Below, piece after piece: positions 44,884 through 56,186 of a DNA stretch of 61,731 nucleotides. The stretch comes from Fictibacillus norfolkensis (GTDB taxonomy: Bacteria; Bacillota; Bacilli; Bacillales; Fictibacillaceae), in the NCBI RefSeq assembly GCF_014836645.1, contig NZ_JACSQM010000013.1, positions 1 through 61,731 of the forward strand, read 5' to 3'. Every line of letters starts with the position of its first letter. Position 1 is the first letter of the stretch. The notes under the pieces were generated by a model, which was not told the DNA's origin, did no database searches, and worked only from the letters and a program-made list of their open reading frames with translations. The position numbers were made by a program, and so were the translations under genes.

Positions 44884-45324
44884 ATGAAACTTCATGAGTT
44901 GAAGCCATCAGAAGGATCCCGTAAAGTTCGCAATCGTTTAGGTCGCGGTATCGGATCAGGCAATGGTAAAACAAGTGGTCGTGGTCATAAAGGTCAGAAC
45001 TCTCGTTCAGGCGGTGGTGTTAGACCTGGATTCGAAGGTGGACAAAATCCACTAGCACGTCGTTTACCGAAACGCGGATTCACAAACCCTACTCGTAAAG
45101 AGTATGCAGTTGTAAATCTTGAGAAGCTAGTTCGTTTTGAAGAGGGCACAGTAGTTACTCCGGAACTTCTTATCGAAACAGGAGTAGTTAGCAGTCTTAA
45201 AAACGGAATCAAAGTTCTAGGAAATGGCAAGGTAGAAGCTAAGCTTACAGTTAAGGCGCACAAATTCTCTGTTTCTGCTAAAGAAGCAATTGAAGCAGCG
45301 GGCGGAACTACTGAGGTGATCTAA
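44884..45324 (+). CDS. rplO: Ribosomal protein L15
   Basis: 146 residues. The glycine/arginine-rich N-terminal arm ([20 protein letters not shown]) penetrates the 50S core. Its TAA shares its last base with the secY ATG, coupling a ribosomal gene to the translocon gene. Confidence 0.96.
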   Translation: MKLHELKPSEGSRKVRNRLGRGIGSGNGKTSGRGHKGQNSRSGGGVRPGFEGGQNPLARRLPKRGFTNPTRKEYAVVNLEKLVRFEEGTVVTPELLIETGVVSSLKNGIKVLGNGKVEAKLTVKAHKFSVSAKEAIEAAGGTTEVI

Positions 45325-46625
45325 TGTTCCAGACAATCTCCAACATTATGCGTGTGGGTGATCTGAGAAACAAGATATTGTTTACACTTGCTATGCTGGT
45401 AGTGTTCCGTTTAGGAACATTTATCCCAGTACCAGGCGTAAATCGCGATGTACTGAAATTCAGTACAGGCGACAGTGCTAACATTTTTGGTTTTTTGAAT
45501 ACGTTTGGCGGTGGAGCTTTACAGAACTTCTCCATTTTCGCTATGGGTATCATGCCGTATATTACAGCATCGATCATCGTGCAGCTTCTGCAGATGGACG
45601 TTGTTCCTAAATTTACGGAGTGGAGTAAGCAAGGTGAAGTTGGGCGTAAGAAATTAGCTCAATTCACTCGTTATGGAACTATTGTTCTTGGTTTTATCCA
45701 GGCAATCGGTATGTCTATCGGTTTTAACAATCTTTTCCCAGGACTTATTCAAAACCCTAGTATGTCTACGTATCTTTTTATCGCGTTAGTTTTAACTGCA
45801 GGTACTGCATTCTTAATGTGGTTAGGTGAGCAGATTACCCTTAAGGGGATTGGAAACGGAATTTCAGTTCTGATTTTTGCGGGGATTGCCGCAGCTATTC
45901 CTACAGCAGTTAACCAGCTTTTCACAACGCAATTTGAAGGTGGTAACGATCAGTTATTCATGCATATTGTAACGATTGTACTGCTTGCTCTTGCGATTAT
46001 ACTCATTATTATGGGTGTTATCTTTATTCAACAAGGTGTTCGGAAAATCCCGATTCAGTATGCAAAGCGAGTCGTTGGAACAAAGCCTGTTGGCGGCCAG
46101 TCAACTCATCTTCCGATTAAAGTAAACGCAGCAGGTGTTATCCCGGTTATCTTCGCGATTTCCTTGATCATCACGCCAAGAACTGTTGCCGGCTTCTTCG
46201 GACAGAATGATGTTACGACTTGGATTATCAACACGTTTGACTACACGAAACCAGTCGGAATGATTATATATGCGCTCCTTATTATTGGATTCTCGTATTT
46301 CTATACGTTCATCCAAGTAAATCCGGAGCAAATGGCGGAAAACTTAAAGAAGCAGGGTGGATACATTCCTGGCATTCGTCCAGGAGCTAACACTCAAACT
46401 TATATAACAAGAATTCTGTATCGATTAACATTTGTTGGATCTCTTTTCCTGGCTGCAGTTGCAGTCCTGCCAGTTGTCTTTACAGCAATTCCAGGTTTGA
46501 ACCTTCCGCCAGCCATTCAAATTGGTGGAACAAGCTTGCTGATTGTTGTAGGTGTGGCACTAGACACCATGAAGCAAATTGAGAGTCAGCTGATCAAGCG
46601 ACACTACAAAGGCTTCATAAAGTAA
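45324..46625 (+). CDS. secY: Preprotein translocase subunit SecY
   Basis: 433 residues with ten predicted membrane helices. The plug region (STGDSANIFGFLNTFGGG), the cytoplasmic loop QQGVRKIPIQYAKR and PGIRPG are present. SecY is the protein-conducting channel with SecE. The ribosome site (ACTGAGGTG) lies inside rplO. A long hairpin follows the stop. Confidence 0.97.
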   Translation: MFQTISNIMRVGDLRNKILFTLAMLVVFRLGTFIPVPGVNRDVLKFSTGDSANIFGFLNTFGGGALQNFSIFAMGIMPYITASIIVQLLQMDVVPKFTEWSKQGEVGRKKLAQFTRYGTIVLGFIQAIGMSIGFNNLFPGLIQNPSMSTYLFIALVLTAGTAFLMWLGEQITLKGIGNGISVLIFAGIAAAIPTAVNQLFTTQFEGGNDQLFMHIVTIVLLALAIILIIMGVIFIQQGVRKIPIQYAKRVVGTKPVGGQSTHLPIKVNAAGVIPVIFAISLIITPRTVAGFFGQNDVTTWIINTFDYTKPVGMIIYALLIIGFSYFYTFIQVNPEQMAENLKKQGGYIPGIRPGANTQTYITRILYRLTFVGSLFLAAVAVLPVVFTAIPGLNLPPAIQIGGTSLLIVVGVALDTMKQIESQLIKRHYKGFIK

Positions 46626-46662
46626 GAGCACGGGAAGATTCATCTTCCCACATGCTCTTTAA
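46625..46662 (+). other. Hairpin between secY and adk
   Basis: AGAGCA...TGCTCT surrounds GGGAAGA (about 46632-46638) TTCA TCTTCCC, giving a long interrupted stem that starts at the secY stop. Only TTT follows before an A run, so it may be a leaky terminator or a processing/stability element. Confidence 0.6.
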
Positions 46663-46693
46663 AAAAGACGATTGTGATTTATGGAGGGATTAG

Positions 46694-48090
<1,397 letters not shown>

Positions 48091-48104
48091 GTGAAGGTGA
48101 TGAG

Positions 48105-48428
48105 ATGGTGAGCGAATCTGATTCGGTACCGGGCATAGGTCAACTGGTTCGGATACTAAAAGGAAGAGACGCAGATCGGTTAGGTGTGATTGTCGGTATT
48201 CTCGATGGGCGTTTCGTCCTCGTAGCAGATGGTGACAAAAGAAAGTTTGATCGAGCCAAGCGCAAGAACCTAAACCACTTAGAACTGCTGGATTTTACTT
48301 CTCCGGAAGTTGTTAAAAGCATTCTTGAAACAGGTCGTGTAACCAATGGCAAATTGCGTTATGCAGTAGCGAAGTTTTCCGACGAGAAAGTCATTGCTCT
48401 GAAGAAGGGAGATCAAGTCGATGGCTAA
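48105..48428 (+). CDS. ybzG: KOW-domain L14e-like RNA-binding protein
   Basis: 107 residues. [20 protein letters not shown] is a KOW/SH3-like motif related to L14e-type ribosomal proteins, followed by [16 protein letters not shown] and KLRYAVAKF. Function is not established; location between map and infA matches B. subtilis YbzG. AAGGTGATGAG ribosome site; overlaps infA by eight bases. Confidence 0.85.
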   Translation: MVSESDSVPGIGQLVRILKGRDADRLGVIVGILDGRFVLVADGDKRKFDRAKRKNLNHLELLDFTSPEVVKSILETGRVTNGKLRYAVAKFSDEKVIALKKGDQVDG

Positions 48429-48639
48429 AGATGATGTTATTGAGGTCGAAGGTACAGTAATTGAACCTCTTCCGAACGCCATGTTTCGTGTTGAACTAGA
48501 AAACGGACACAAAGTTCTAGCGCACGTTTCTGGAAAGATTCGTATGCACTACATTCGAATTCTTCCAGGGGATAAAGTAACCGTAGAATTGTCTCCGTAT
48601 GACTTATCACGTGGTCGTATAACGTATCGTTTTAAATAA
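48421..48639 (+). CDS. infA: Translation initiation factor IF-1
   Basis: 72 residues, OB-fold, matching the family throughout ([36 protein letters not shown]). IF-1 occupies the A site during initiation. The start lies within the end of ybzG, with GAAGGGAG upstream, so translation is coupled. Confidence 0.97.
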   Translation: MAKDDVIEVEGTVIEPLPNAMFRVELENGHKVLAHVSGKIRMHYIRILPGDKVTVELSPYDLSRGRITYRFK

Positions 48640-48671
48640 TCAATGTACTCCGTGACATAAGGAGGTTATAA

Positions 48672-48788
<117 letters not shown>

Positions 48789-48809
48789 TATACAGGAGGT
48801 GCAAAAATT

Positions 48810-49175
48810 ATGGCACGTGTTGCAGGTGTAGATATTCCTCGTGATAAGCGAGTAGTAATCTCTTTAACATACATCTTCGGTATCGGTAAAACAAAAGCAC
48901 AGCAAATTCTTGCTGGAGCTGGAGTTTCTGAAGATACACGCGTTCGTGATCTTACTGAAGATGAATTAAATAAAATCCGCGAAGTCATCGATGGACACAA
49001 AGTGGAAGGTGACCTTCGTCGTGAAGTATCACTAAACATCAAGCGTCTAATCGAGATCGGAGCATATCGTGGTGTTCGTCATCGTCGTGGATTACCAGTA
49101 CGTGGTCAAAACACGAAGAACAACTCCCGTACTCGTAAAGGACCTCGTCGTACAGTAGCGAATAAGAAAAAGTAA
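48810..49175 (+). CDS. rpsM: Ribosomal protein S13
   Basis: 121 residues. [20 protein letters not shown] at the start and [19 protein letters not shown] near the tail are typical. S13 contacts tRNA and the 50S subunit. CAGGAGGTG ribosome site. First of the alpha group rpsM-rpsK-rpoA-rplQ. Confidence 0.97.
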   Translation: MARVAGVDIPRDKRVVISLTYIFGIGKTKAQQILAGAGVSEDTRVRDLTEDELNKIREVIDGHKVEGDLRREVSLNIKRLIEIGAYRGVRHRRGLPVRGQNTKNNSRTRKGPRRTVANKKK

Positions 49176-49195
49176 GTAAAGGAGGTAAACTCTAA

Positions 49196-49591
49196 ATGGC
49201 AAAAGCACGTAAGACTAATACACGTAAACGTCGTGTCAAAAAGAATGTTGAAGTCGGCGTAGCACATATCCGTTCTACATTCAACAACACGATCATTACG
49301 ATCACTGACACGCACGGGAACGCAATCTCTTGGGCGACTGCTGGTCACCTAGGATTTAAAGGTTCTCGTAAGTCTACTCCGTTCGCAGCACAAATGGCGG
49401 CTGAAACAGCTGGTAAAACTGCAATGGAACATGGTATGAAAACGTTGGAAGTATCCGTTAAAGGACCTGGTGCTGGACGTGAAGCAGCAATCCGTGCCCT
49501 TCAATCGGTAGGCTTAGAAGTAACAGCTATTCGTGACGTTACTCCTGTACCTCACAACGGTTGCCGCCCGCCAAAACGCCGTCGCGTGTAA
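49196..49591 (+). CDS. rpsK: Ribosomal protein S11
   Basis: 131 residues: [19 protein letters not shown] and the C-terminal [20 protein letters not shown]11 lines the mRNA exit platform. AAAGGAGG ribosome site. The 143 bp gap to rpoA holds a hairpin and a possible -10 box. Confidence 0.97.
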   Translation: MAKARKTNTRKRRVKKNVEVGVAHIRSTFNNTIITITDTHGNAISWATAGHLGFKGSRKSTPFAAQMAAETAGKTAMEHGMKTLEVSVKGPGAGREAAIRALQSVGLEVTAIRDVTPVPHNGCRPPKRRRV

Positions 49592-49683
49592 CAATATACA
49601 CGGTATATATTTCTATAACTTGTCTATAATGGTTATAGTGAAAGTTTTGGTAAATGATAAGTCGGAATGCCTATGGGGAATTT

Positions 49684-49703
49684 CGGCTGGAAATCTCCAG
49701 CCG
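49684..49703 (+). promoter_or_regulatory. Hairpin in the rpoA leader
   Basis: CGGCTGG (49684-49690) pairs with CCAGCCG (49697-49703) around AAATCT, and flanking AATTT/AGATT extend it. It lies ~30 bp before rpoA. A TATAAT at 49625-49630 lacks a good -35. The hairpin could be a regulatory protein site or an RNA processing signal. Confidence 0.55.
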
Positions 49704-49734
49704 AGATTCGACGTTTGAAGGAGGGTTCAGTTGA

Positions 49735-50679
49735 ATGATCGAAATCGAAAAGCCAAGAATTGAGACGGTTGAAATCAGCGACGATGCCACATACGGAAAG
49801 TTTGTTGTTGAACCACTTGAACGTGGATACGGGACTACACTAGGCAACTCCTTGCGTCGTATCTTGTTGTCCTCACTACCTGGTGCAGCAGTTACATCTA
49901 TTCAGATCAATGGCGTATTGCATGAGTTCTCTACAGTTGAAGGTGTAGTTGAAGATGTTACAACCATCATCTTAAACCTAAAGAAACTTGCAATGAAGAT
50001 TTACTCTGATGAAGAGAAGACACTTGAAATCGATGTACAAGGTGACGGTGTTGTAACAGCTGGCGACATTACGCATGACAGCGATGTTGAAGTCCTTAAC
50101 CCGGATCTTCATATCGCAACACTAGCAAAAGGAGCTCATTTCCAAATGAAGCTTCATGCGAAACGTGGTCGTGGTTATGTACAGGCAGAAGGCAATAAAC
50201 GCGAAGACCTGCCGATCGGAGTAATTCCTGTTGATTCTATTTACACGCCAATTTCGCGTGTAAACTATCAAGTGGAAAACACTCGTGTAGGACAAGTAAC
50301 AAACTATGATAAGCTAACGCTTGATGTATGGACAGATGGGAGCATTCGTCCAGAGGAAGCAGTTTCTCTTGGTGCGAAGATCATTAGCGAACATTTAAAC
50401 ATTTTTGTTGGCTTAACAGATCAAGCTCAGAACGCTGAGATTATGGTAGAAAAAGAAGAAGACCAAAAAGAAAAAGTACTTGAGATGACGATCGAAGAAC
50501 TTGATCTTTCTGTTCGTTCTTATAACTGCCTAAAGCGTGCTGGCATTAATACAGTTCAAGAACTTGCGAATAAGTCTGAAGAAGACATGATGAAAGTACG
50601 CAACCTTGGAAAGAAATCTCTTGAAGAAGTTCAAGAGAAACTTGAAGAGCTAGGTCTTTCGTTACGCGCTGACGATTAA
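49735..50679 (+). CDS. rpoA: RNA polymerase alpha subunit
   Basis: 314 residues. The N-terminal assembly domain ([20 protein letters not shown]) and the C-terminal domain that binds UP elements and regulators (about 245-314, [18 protein letters not shown]) are intact. GAAGGAGGG ribosome site. rplQ follows after 58 bp. Confidence 0.97.
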   Translation: MIEIEKPRIETVEISDDATYGKFVVEPLERGYGTTLGNSLRRILLSSLPGAAVTSIQINGVLHEFSTVEGVVEDVTTIILNLKKLAMKIYSDEEKTLEIDVQGDGVVTAGDITHDSDVEVLNPDLHIATLAKGAHFQMKLHAKRGRGYVQAEGNKREDLPIGVIPVDSIYTPISRVNYQVENTRVGQVTNYDKLTLDVWTDGSIRPEEAVSLGAKIISEHLNIFVGLTDQAQNAEIMVEKEEDQKEKVLEMTIEELDLSVRSYNCLKRAGINTVQELANKSEEDMMKVRNLGKKSLEEVQEKLEELGLSLRADD

Positions 50680-50737
50680 TTCGTAATACGCGCTTTTTCA
50701 AGACGAGAGAGAAACGCGCAGAGGAGGGAATACAAGC

Positions 50738-51100
50738 ATGGGATACCAAAAGTTAGGTCGTGTATCTGCGGTTCGTAAAGCAATGCTTCGTGATTTAGCT
50801 ACTGATCTAATCATCAACGAGCGTATTGAAACTACAGAAGCACGTGCAAAAGAAGTTCGTAAATTTGCTGAGAAAATGATTACGCTTGGTAAGCGTGGAG
50901 ACCTTCATGCTCGCCGTCAAGCTGCATCGTTCCTTCGTAACGAAGTAGCAGACGCTGAGTCTGGACAAAGATCTCTACAAAAGCTTTTCAGTGATCTTGC
51001 ACCTCGCTATGCAGAGCGTAACGGTGGTTACACTCGCATCGCAAAAATCGGCCCTCGCCGTGGTGATGGTGCACCAATGGTTATCATTGAATTAGTTTAA
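50738..51100 (+). CDS. rplQ: Ribosomal protein L17
   Basis: 120 residues, with the start [19 protein letters not shown] and the end [15 protein letters not shown]17 is at the exit tunnel. GAGGAGGG ribosome site. It ends the large ribosomal cluster, closed by a terminator. Confidence 0.97.
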   Translation: MGYQKLGRVSAVRKAMLRDLATDLIINERIETTEARAKEVRKFAEKMITLGKRGDLHARRQAASFLRNEVADAESGQRSLQKLFSDLAPRYAERNGGYTRIAKIGPRRGDGAPMVIIELV

Positions 51101-51111
51101 TAAAACGTATG

Positions 51112-51157
51112 AAAGGGCGGGATCAAGTCTTCAATGACAATCTTGCCCTTTTTTATT
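51112..51157 (+). terminator. Intrinsic terminator after rplQ
   Basis: AAAGGGC plus GGGAT pairs with ATCTTGCCCTTT (two G-U pairs) across an ~18-base loop, followed by a T run. It closes the S10-spc-alpha transcript. Confidence 0.88.
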
Positions 51158-51267
51158 TTATCCTGAACTTTTAAGTTATATCAGAAATGTTAGAAATGTG
51201 TGAGTGGATTGGGTATCTTTATTGAGGTTGAGGGTATACAGTGTTCGAGTGTTGTCGTGTTGTGTCG

Positions 51268-51380
51268 ACTCGCCGATATATGAGCCAAACCCGCCGGATT
51301 ATAGCCAAAACTCGCGGTATTAACTATGAAATTTCTAGGATTATTCCAAAAATTTCTCGAATTAATGGCTGAAATACCCC
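51268..51380 (+). repeat. 21 bp-phased array D (ACTCGCGGGATTA core, 5-6 units)
   Basis: Units start at 51268 (ACTCG), 51289 (ACCCG), 51310 (ACTCG), 51331 (ATTTC) and 51352 (ATTTC), with a decayed unit near 51373; every step is 21 bp. The first three units match array C in the same order (roughly 80% by eye). The last two share an ATTTCT variant core. It lies ~110 bp after the rplQ terminator. Confidence 0.87.
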
Positions 51381-51608
51381 GTTCGGTATAAGTGATAACT
51401 TGTTATGAGAGCCGAATCTTAATTTATTCTGCGGAAAAATAGCAGAATTGAATCCACAGAAAGAAATTAGCGGAATTTCAAGACTATTTGTCCCTTGTAA
51501 AGGTTTGTTGAGAAATCCTCGCTAAAAGCAACAAAGTAACAAAGCCTTAAATCTAATATCGAGCAGAGAGCAGCTTAGAATGAGCAGCAGTTAAGAGGAG
51601 GATGTCAC
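51381..51608. other. Intergenic stretch before ecfA1
   Basis: No gene is seen. It holds two weak related motifs (agcagaatt near 51444 and agcggaatt near 51472) but no regular phasing and no convincing promoter. The ecfA1 ribosome site (AAGAGGAGG) is at the right end. Confidence 0.4.
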
Positions 51609-52439
51609 ATGGAAAACATCATTACCGTTAAAGATGTGACCTTTTATTATCCGGGAGAAGAGACACCTACACTTAAAGGTGTGACGCTAGACGTGCATAA
51701 AGGGGAATGGCTTTCGATCGTGGGCCATAACGGCTCTGGGAAGTCCACGTTGGCAAAAATGCTCAACGGACTATTGTTGCCTAGTGAAGGTGCTGTATTT
51801 GTCTCACAGTACACGACAGGCCTTCCTGACGACATATGGGAAGTGAGAAGACTTGTAGGGATGGTCTTTCAAAATCCTGACAACCAGTTCGTAGGAACGA
51901 GCGTACAAGATGATATTGCGTTTGGACTTGAGAACTTTGGCGTTCCGCGTGAAGAGATGGTTAAGCGTATCAATGAAAGTGTAGCAAGGGTGGGAATGGA
52001 AGCTTTCTTAAACCAGGAACCTCATCAGTTATCCGGTGGACAGAAGCAAAGAGTCGCGATCGCTGGGATATTGGCGCAGAAACCTTCTGTTATCGTTTTG
52101 GATGAGGCAACATCGATGCTTGATCCGATCGGTCGGATTGAAGTCATCGATACCGTGCGCGAACTGAATAAAAAAGAAGGCATCACTGTCATTTCCATCA
52201 CTCATGATTTAGAGGAAGCGCTAAGTGCAGACAGAGTTGTTGTCATGAAAATGGGAGAGAAGGCAGCTGAGGGCATACCTGAAGACATTTTTCAGCAGCG
52301 TGATCTGTTGAAATCGGCCGGTCTGGATTTACCGTTTTCACTAAAGTTAAGTGAGGCTCTTCGCCAACAAGGTGTGGAGCTTGATAAAAGCTATTTAACG
52401 CAGGAAGAGCTGGTGAATGCATTATGGAAATTAGCATAA
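51609..52439 (+). CDS. ecfA1: ECF transporter ATPase EcfA1
   Basis: 276 residues. Walker A GHNGSGKST (39-47), Q-loop in VFQNPDNQFVG, signature LSGGQKQR and Walker B VIVLDEATSMLDP. With EcfA2 and EcfT it forms the shared energising module that serves several vitamin- or metal-binding S components encoded elsewhere. It overlaps ecfA2 by 16 bases. Confidence 0.95.
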   Translation: MENIITVKDVTFYYPGEETPTLKGVTLDVHKGEWLSIVGHNGSGKSTLAKMLNGLLLPSEGAVFVSQYTTGLPDDIWEVRRLVGMVFQNPDNQFVGTSVQDDIAFGLENFGVPREEMVKRINESVARVGMEAFLNQEPHQLSGGQKQRVAIAGILAQKPSVIVLDEATSMLDPIGRIEVIDTVRELNKKEGITVISITHDLEEALSADRVVVMKMGEKAAEGIPEDIFQQRDLLKSAGLDLPFSLKLSEALRQQGVELDKSYLTQEELVNALWKLA

Positions 52440-53290
52440 ACCGTCTAGAGCATAGTTACATGGAGGGAACTCCGTTCGAGAGACGGGCCCTGCACGATAT
52501 TAACCTCGATATCGCGGATGGTACATTCCTTGCTTTGATCGGGCATACCGGCTCTGGAAAGTCTACACTCATCCAGCATCTTAATGGACTGTTAAAGCCT
52601 TCCGCAGGTTCGATAAAGATGGGCAGTACTGAACTCAAAGCTGGCGGTAAGAAGCAAGATTTGAAATCCCTTCGAAAAAAGGCCGGAATTGTTTTTCAGT
52701 ACCCTGAACATCAGCTTTTTGAAGAAACGGTAGAAAAAGATATCATGTTCGGTCCGCGGAATTTCGGTGTGTCTGTGGAAACAGCTAGACTCACAGCTGC
52801 TAGAGTGATCGAAATGGTAGGACTTCCAGAGAGTGTTCTAAGCAAGTCTCCCTTTGACTTAAGCGGTGGTCAGATGCGCCGTGTGGCGATTGCGGGCGTA
52901 CTTGCTATGAATCCCGAAGTGTTGATCTTGGACGAGCCTACAGCAGGACTAGATCCAGCTGGCCGTGTTGAGATTATGGAGCTGTTCAATTCCCTGCATG
53001 AAAGAAACAACCTCACTACAATACTTGTTACTCACAGTATGGAGGATGCGTCGAAATATGCGGATGAGATTGCTGTGATGCATAAAGGCGAACTGTATCT
53101 GCATGGTAAGCCGACTGATATCTTTAGTGAGCGAGAAGCATTAAAGAGAGTGGGATTAGATGTGCCAGAGACCGTTCAATTTTTACAAAAGTGGAATGAG
53201 AAGTCTGGACTTAATCTTGCTTTAACGAAGTTTACAGTAGAAGAGCTGGCTGAACAAGTTAGTCAAAGTCTGAAGAAGAGGGGGAACTAA
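52424..53290 (+). CDS. ecfA2: ECF transporter ATPase EcfA2
   Basis: 288 residues. Walker [10 protein letters not shown] (40-48), Q-loop [13 protein letters not shown], signature LSGGQMRR and Walker [13 protein letters not shown]. Its start lies inside ecfA1, so the two non-identical ATPases are translationally coupled, fitting a heterodimer. ecfT follows one base after the stop. Confidence 0.95.
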   Translation: MEISINRLEHSYMEGTPFERRALHDINLDIADGTFLALIGHTGSGKSTLIQHLNGLLKPSAGSIKMGSTELKAGGKKQDLKSLRKKAGIVFQYPEHQLFEETVEKDIMFGPRNFGVSVETARLTAARVIEMVGLPESVLSKSPFDLSGGQMRRVAIAGVLAMNPEVLILDEPTAGLDPAGRVEIMELFNSLHERNNLTTILVTHSMEDASKYADEIAVMHKGELYLHGKPTDIFSEREALKRVGLDVPETVQFLQKWNEKSGLNLALTKFTVEELAEQVSQSLKKRGN

Positions 53291-53291
53291 T

Positions 53292-54089
53292 ATGCTGCAG
53301 AATGTCATTATCGGGCAGTATTATCCAGCTTCCTCTCCACTTCATCGAATGGATTCACGTTCGAAGCTCATTGCTGCCTTCTTTTATTTGTTTATTGTCT
53401 TTCTGGCAAACAACTGGGTGACTTATGGGGTACTGATCGCTTTTACGGCAGTCACGATCAGTTTGTCAAAAGTTCCATTTCGTTTTTTATATAAAGGATT
53501 AAAGCCAATTCTGTTACTCGTCGTGTTTACGATGCTTTTGCATATCTTCTTAACAAAAGAAGGCGATCTGCTTTATAAAGCGGGCTTTCTTGAAATTTAC
53601 GAAGGCGGAGTGATTCAAGGGATATTCATTGCACTAAGGCTTTTGCTGCTTGTTATGATGACGTCACTTTTGACTTTAACAACAACACCGATCGATATTA
53701 CAGACGGGTTGGAGCACTTATTAGGACCATTAAAAAAGTGGAAACTGCCTGTTCATGAATTCGCGTTAATGATGTCGATCTCACTCAGATTTATTCCAAC
53801 ACTTTTACAAGAGACGGAAAAGATCATGAAAGCACAGATGGCACGTGGTGCTGATTTCACGAGCGGTCCGATCAAAGAACGAGCAAAGGCTTTTGTACCG
53901 CTCTTGGTTCCGTTATTCGTTTCATCGTTCAAGCGGGCTGAAGAACTCGCTCTTGCGATGGAAGCGAGAGGATACCGAGGTGGTGAAGGCAGAACTCGTC
54001 TTCGTGCGCTAGAGTGGCATCAACGTGATACGTTTGCTCTCATTTTACTAGCACTGCTGACGCTTTCACTATTCTTATTACGCAATTAA
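53292..54089 (+). CDS. ecfT: ECF transporter transmembrane subunit EcfT
   Basis: 265 residues with about five to six membrane helices. The two coupling motifs that contact the ATPases are visible as MARGAD and MEARGYRGG. EcfT links ATP hydrolysis to toppling of the S component. The ribosome site (AGAGGGGGA) lies in the end of ecfA2. Confidence 0.94.
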   Translation: MLQNVIIGQYYPASSPLHRMDSRSKLIAAFFYLFIVFLANNWVTYGVLIAFTAVTISLSKVPFRFLYKGLKPILLLVVFTMLLHIFLTKEGDLLYKAGFLEIYEGGVIQGIFIALRLLLLVMMTSLLTLTTTPIDITDGLEHLLGPLKKWKLPVHEFALMMSISLRFIPTLLQETEKIMKAQMARGADFTSGPIKERAKAFVPLLVPLFVSSFKRAEELALAMEARGYRGGEGRTRLRALEWHQRDTFALILLALLTLSLFLLRN

Positions 54090-54102
54090 AAGGAGATTGA
54101 AC

Positions 54103-54855
54103 ATGGCTCGTATGAAAGTGACCGTAGCCTATGACGGTACTGAGTTTGCCGGATACCAAATACAGCCTAGCGGCAGAACGGTGCAAGGAACGATTCAGAC
54201 CGTGCTGCAAAAGATGCACAAAGGGGAACCTGTAGGCATCTATGCCTCAGGACGCACGGATGCGGGTGTTCATGCGATCGGTCAAGTGTTTCATTTTGAT
54301 ACTTCTATGGAGATTCCTTCAGAAGCTTGGGGGAAGGCATTGAATGCGATGCTTCCTAATGATATTCTAATAAGAGACGTAGAGATGGTCAGCGATTCGT
54401 TTCATTCTCGATTTTCTGCAACAGGTAAAGAGTATCACTATAAAATTTTAAGAAGTATGCAACCAGATGTGTTCCAAAGAAATCATATGTTTCATTTTCC
54501 ATATTCTTTAAACGTAGAGGATATGAAGCAAGCTGCGTCGTTATTTTTAGGTACACATGACTTTACCTCTTTTTCATCAGCAAAGTCCGAAGTGGAAGAT
54601 AAAATTCGTACGATCTTTGCTTTTGATGTTGAAGAACAGGGGGATGTCCTAACGCTCAAGGTAAGAGGCAGCGGTTTTTTATATAATATGGTCCGCATTC
54701 TTGTAGGTACACTTTTAGAAGTTGGACAAGGAAAGCGAAACCCAGAGAAGATCACTGCGATTATAAAAAGCAAGGACCGTGCGTTCGCTGGAAAAACAGC
54801 TCCGGCAAACGGACTCTATCTCTTTCGTGTAGATTATGCAAATAAAATGGAATAA
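54103..54855 (+). CDS. truA: tRNA pseudouridine synthase A
   Basis: 250 residues from ATG 54103, eight bases after AAGGAG; an in-frame TTG at 54097 is too close. The catalytic Asp53 lies in SGRTDAGVHA, and GSGFLYNMVRILVGTLLEVG is the conserved C-terminal segment. It makes pseudouridine at positions 38-40 of tRNAs. Follows ecfT as in B. subtilis. Confidence 0.95.
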   Translation: MARMKVTVAYDGTEFAGYQIQPSGRTVQGTIQTVLQKMHKGEPVGIYASGRTDAGVHAIGQVFHFDTSMEIPSEAWGKALNAMLPNDILIRDVEMVSDSFHSRFSATGKEYHYKILRSMQPDVFQRNHMFHFPYSLNVEDMKQAASLFLGTHDFTSFSSAKSEVEDKIRTIFAFDVEEQGDVLTLKVRGSGFLYNMVRILVGTLLEVGQGKRNPEKITAIIKSKDRAFAGKTAPANGLYLFRVDYANKME

Positions 54856-54869
54856 TATTTAGGATACGC

Positions 54870-54898
54870 TTGACATCGTTGTTTATATATTATAAGAT
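54870..54898 (+). promoter_or_regulatory. rplM-rpsI promoter
   Basis: TTGACA (54870-54875), 17 bp, TAAGAT (54893-54898), just after truA and before the L13 leader. Confidence 0.82.
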
Positions 54899-54907
54899 AT
54901 TATTTGG

Positions 54908-54960
54908 TATTTCTACAGATATCGTCCACATGCCCCGTGTAGATATCTCGGGAAATGTTC
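54908..54960 (+). ncRNA. L13 ribosomal protein leader
   Basis: A compact structured segment with AGATATC (54918-54924) pairing to GATATCT and an inner CCACATG/CCCCGTGT region, ending TCTCGGGAAATG. Position (50-100 bp before rplM) and sequence fit the L13 leader family of Firmicutes, thought to bind L13 for autoregulation. A covariance search would settle it. Confidence 0.72.
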
Positions 54961-55006
54961 ACATGAATATAATGAAATTTGATTGAAGATACAGGAGGGA
55001 AAACAC

Positions 55007-55444
55007 ATGCGTACGACTTTCATGGCGAAAGCTTCTGAAGTAGAACGTAAATGGTTTGTGATCGACGCTGAAGGCAAAACACTTGGACGTCTATCCAGTG
55101 AAGTTGCATCTATCCTTCGCGGTAAGCATAAGCCTATTTATACACCACACGTTGACACTGGTGATCACGTAATCATCATCAACGCTGAGAAGATTGAATT
55201 AACAGGTAAGAAATTAACAGACAAAATTTACTACCGCCACACTGGTCACCCAGGTGGACTGCGTACGAGAACTGCATTAGAAATGCGTACAACTCGTCCA
55301 GTTCAAATGCTTGAGCTAGCAATCAAAGGTATGCTTCCAAAGAACAGCCTTGGTCGCCAAATGTTCAAAAAGCTTCACGTTTATGCTGGAGCTGAGCACA
55401 ACAACCAAGCACAAAAACCTGAAAACTACGAGTTACGCGGATAA
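55007..55444 (+). CDS. rplM: Ribosomal protein L13
   Basis: 145 residues from ATG 55007 (CAGGAGGG upstream); an earlier in-frame ATG at 54983 precedes the ribosome site and is rejected. [19 protein letters not shown] and [19 protein letters not shown] are typical. An early 50S assembly protein. Paired with rpsI. Confidence 0.96.
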   Translation: MRTTFMAKASEVERKWFVIDAEGKTLGRLSSEVASILRGKHKPIYTPHVDTGDHVIIINAEKIELTGKKLTDKIYYRHTGHPGGLRTRTALEMRTTRPVQMLELAIKGMLPKNSLGRQMFKKLHVYAGAEHNNQAQKPENYELRG

Positions 55445-55460
55445 AAAGGAGGGTATTTAC

Positions 55461-55853
55461 GTGGCACAAGTACAATATTATGGCACTGGACGTCGTAAGC
55501 ACTCCGTAGCGCGTGTACGATTAGTTCCTGGTGAAGGCCGTATCGTAATCAACGGACGTGACATTGACGAATTTTTCGGATTAGAAACTTTAAAGCTTAT
55601 CGTTAAGCAACCACTTAACACAACTGAAACAACTGACAAGTATGACGTATTAGTTACTGTTCATGGCGGTGGATACACTGGACAAGCAGGAGCTATCCGT
55701 CACGGTATCTCTCGTGCGCTTCTAGAAGCAGATCCTGAGTACCGCGGTTCTCTTAAAGCAGCTGGATTCCTTACTCGTGACGCTCGTATGAAAGAGCGTA
55801 AGAAGTACGGACTTAAAGGCGCTCGTCGTGCACCTCAGTTCTCAAAACGTTAA
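55461..55853 (+). CDS. rpsI: Ribosomal protein S9
   Basis: 130 residues from GTG 55461 (AAAGGAGGG upstream). [19 protein letters not shown] at the start and the P-site-contacting tail ending FSKR are canonical. The frame is open further upstream inside rplM but without a site. Confidence 0.96.
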   Translation: MAQVQYYGTGRRKHSVARVRLVPGEGRIVINGRDIDEFFGLETLKLIVKQPLNTTETTDKYDVLVTVHGGGYTGQAGAIRHGISRALLEADPEYRGSLKAAGFLTRDARMKERKKYGLKGARRAPQFSKR

Positions 55854-55871
55854 TTTCTATTTTCGTTTATC

Positions 55872-55908
55872 AAAGCCCTGTTCTCTTTTTAGAGAGCGGG
55901 GTTTTTTT
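55872..55908 (+). terminator. Intrinsic terminator after rpsI
   Basis: CCCTGTTCTCT pairs with AGAGAGCGGGG (two G-U pairs, T-rich loop), followed by T7. It closes rplM-rpsI. Confidence 0.9.
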
Positions 55909-55935
55909 ATTTGTGATTCGTGTCTGATTCGGGAG

Positions 55936-56050
55936 ATTAAGTTTAATTCCGGAACCATTAAGCCTGAATCGAGAAAATTGAGTCTTAATCCAAATAATTA
56001 AGTCTAATCAGAAAAATTAAGTCTAAAACAAAAAAATTAAGTCTAAGGCT
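55936..56050 (+). repeat. Phased array F (TTAAGTCTAA core, 6 units, ~20 bp)
   Basis: The G of TTAAG or TTGAG falls at 55941, 55962, 55982, 56002, 56021 and 56041, steps of 21, 20, 20, 19 and 20. The core is the reverse complement of array A. It starts ~30 bp after the rpsI terminator. Spacing is looser than in the other arrays. Confidence 0.8.
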
Positions 56051-56186
56051 GATCAGATCTTGCTCTGCATATATCCCCACCGCATACAGTAAAGAGTTAT
56101 TCCCATCTTTTATGTAGTGTCGTGAATCCATCTCTGGAGAAAATATAGATATGGAAATACACAACATGATGAAAGGGGAGGTAACA

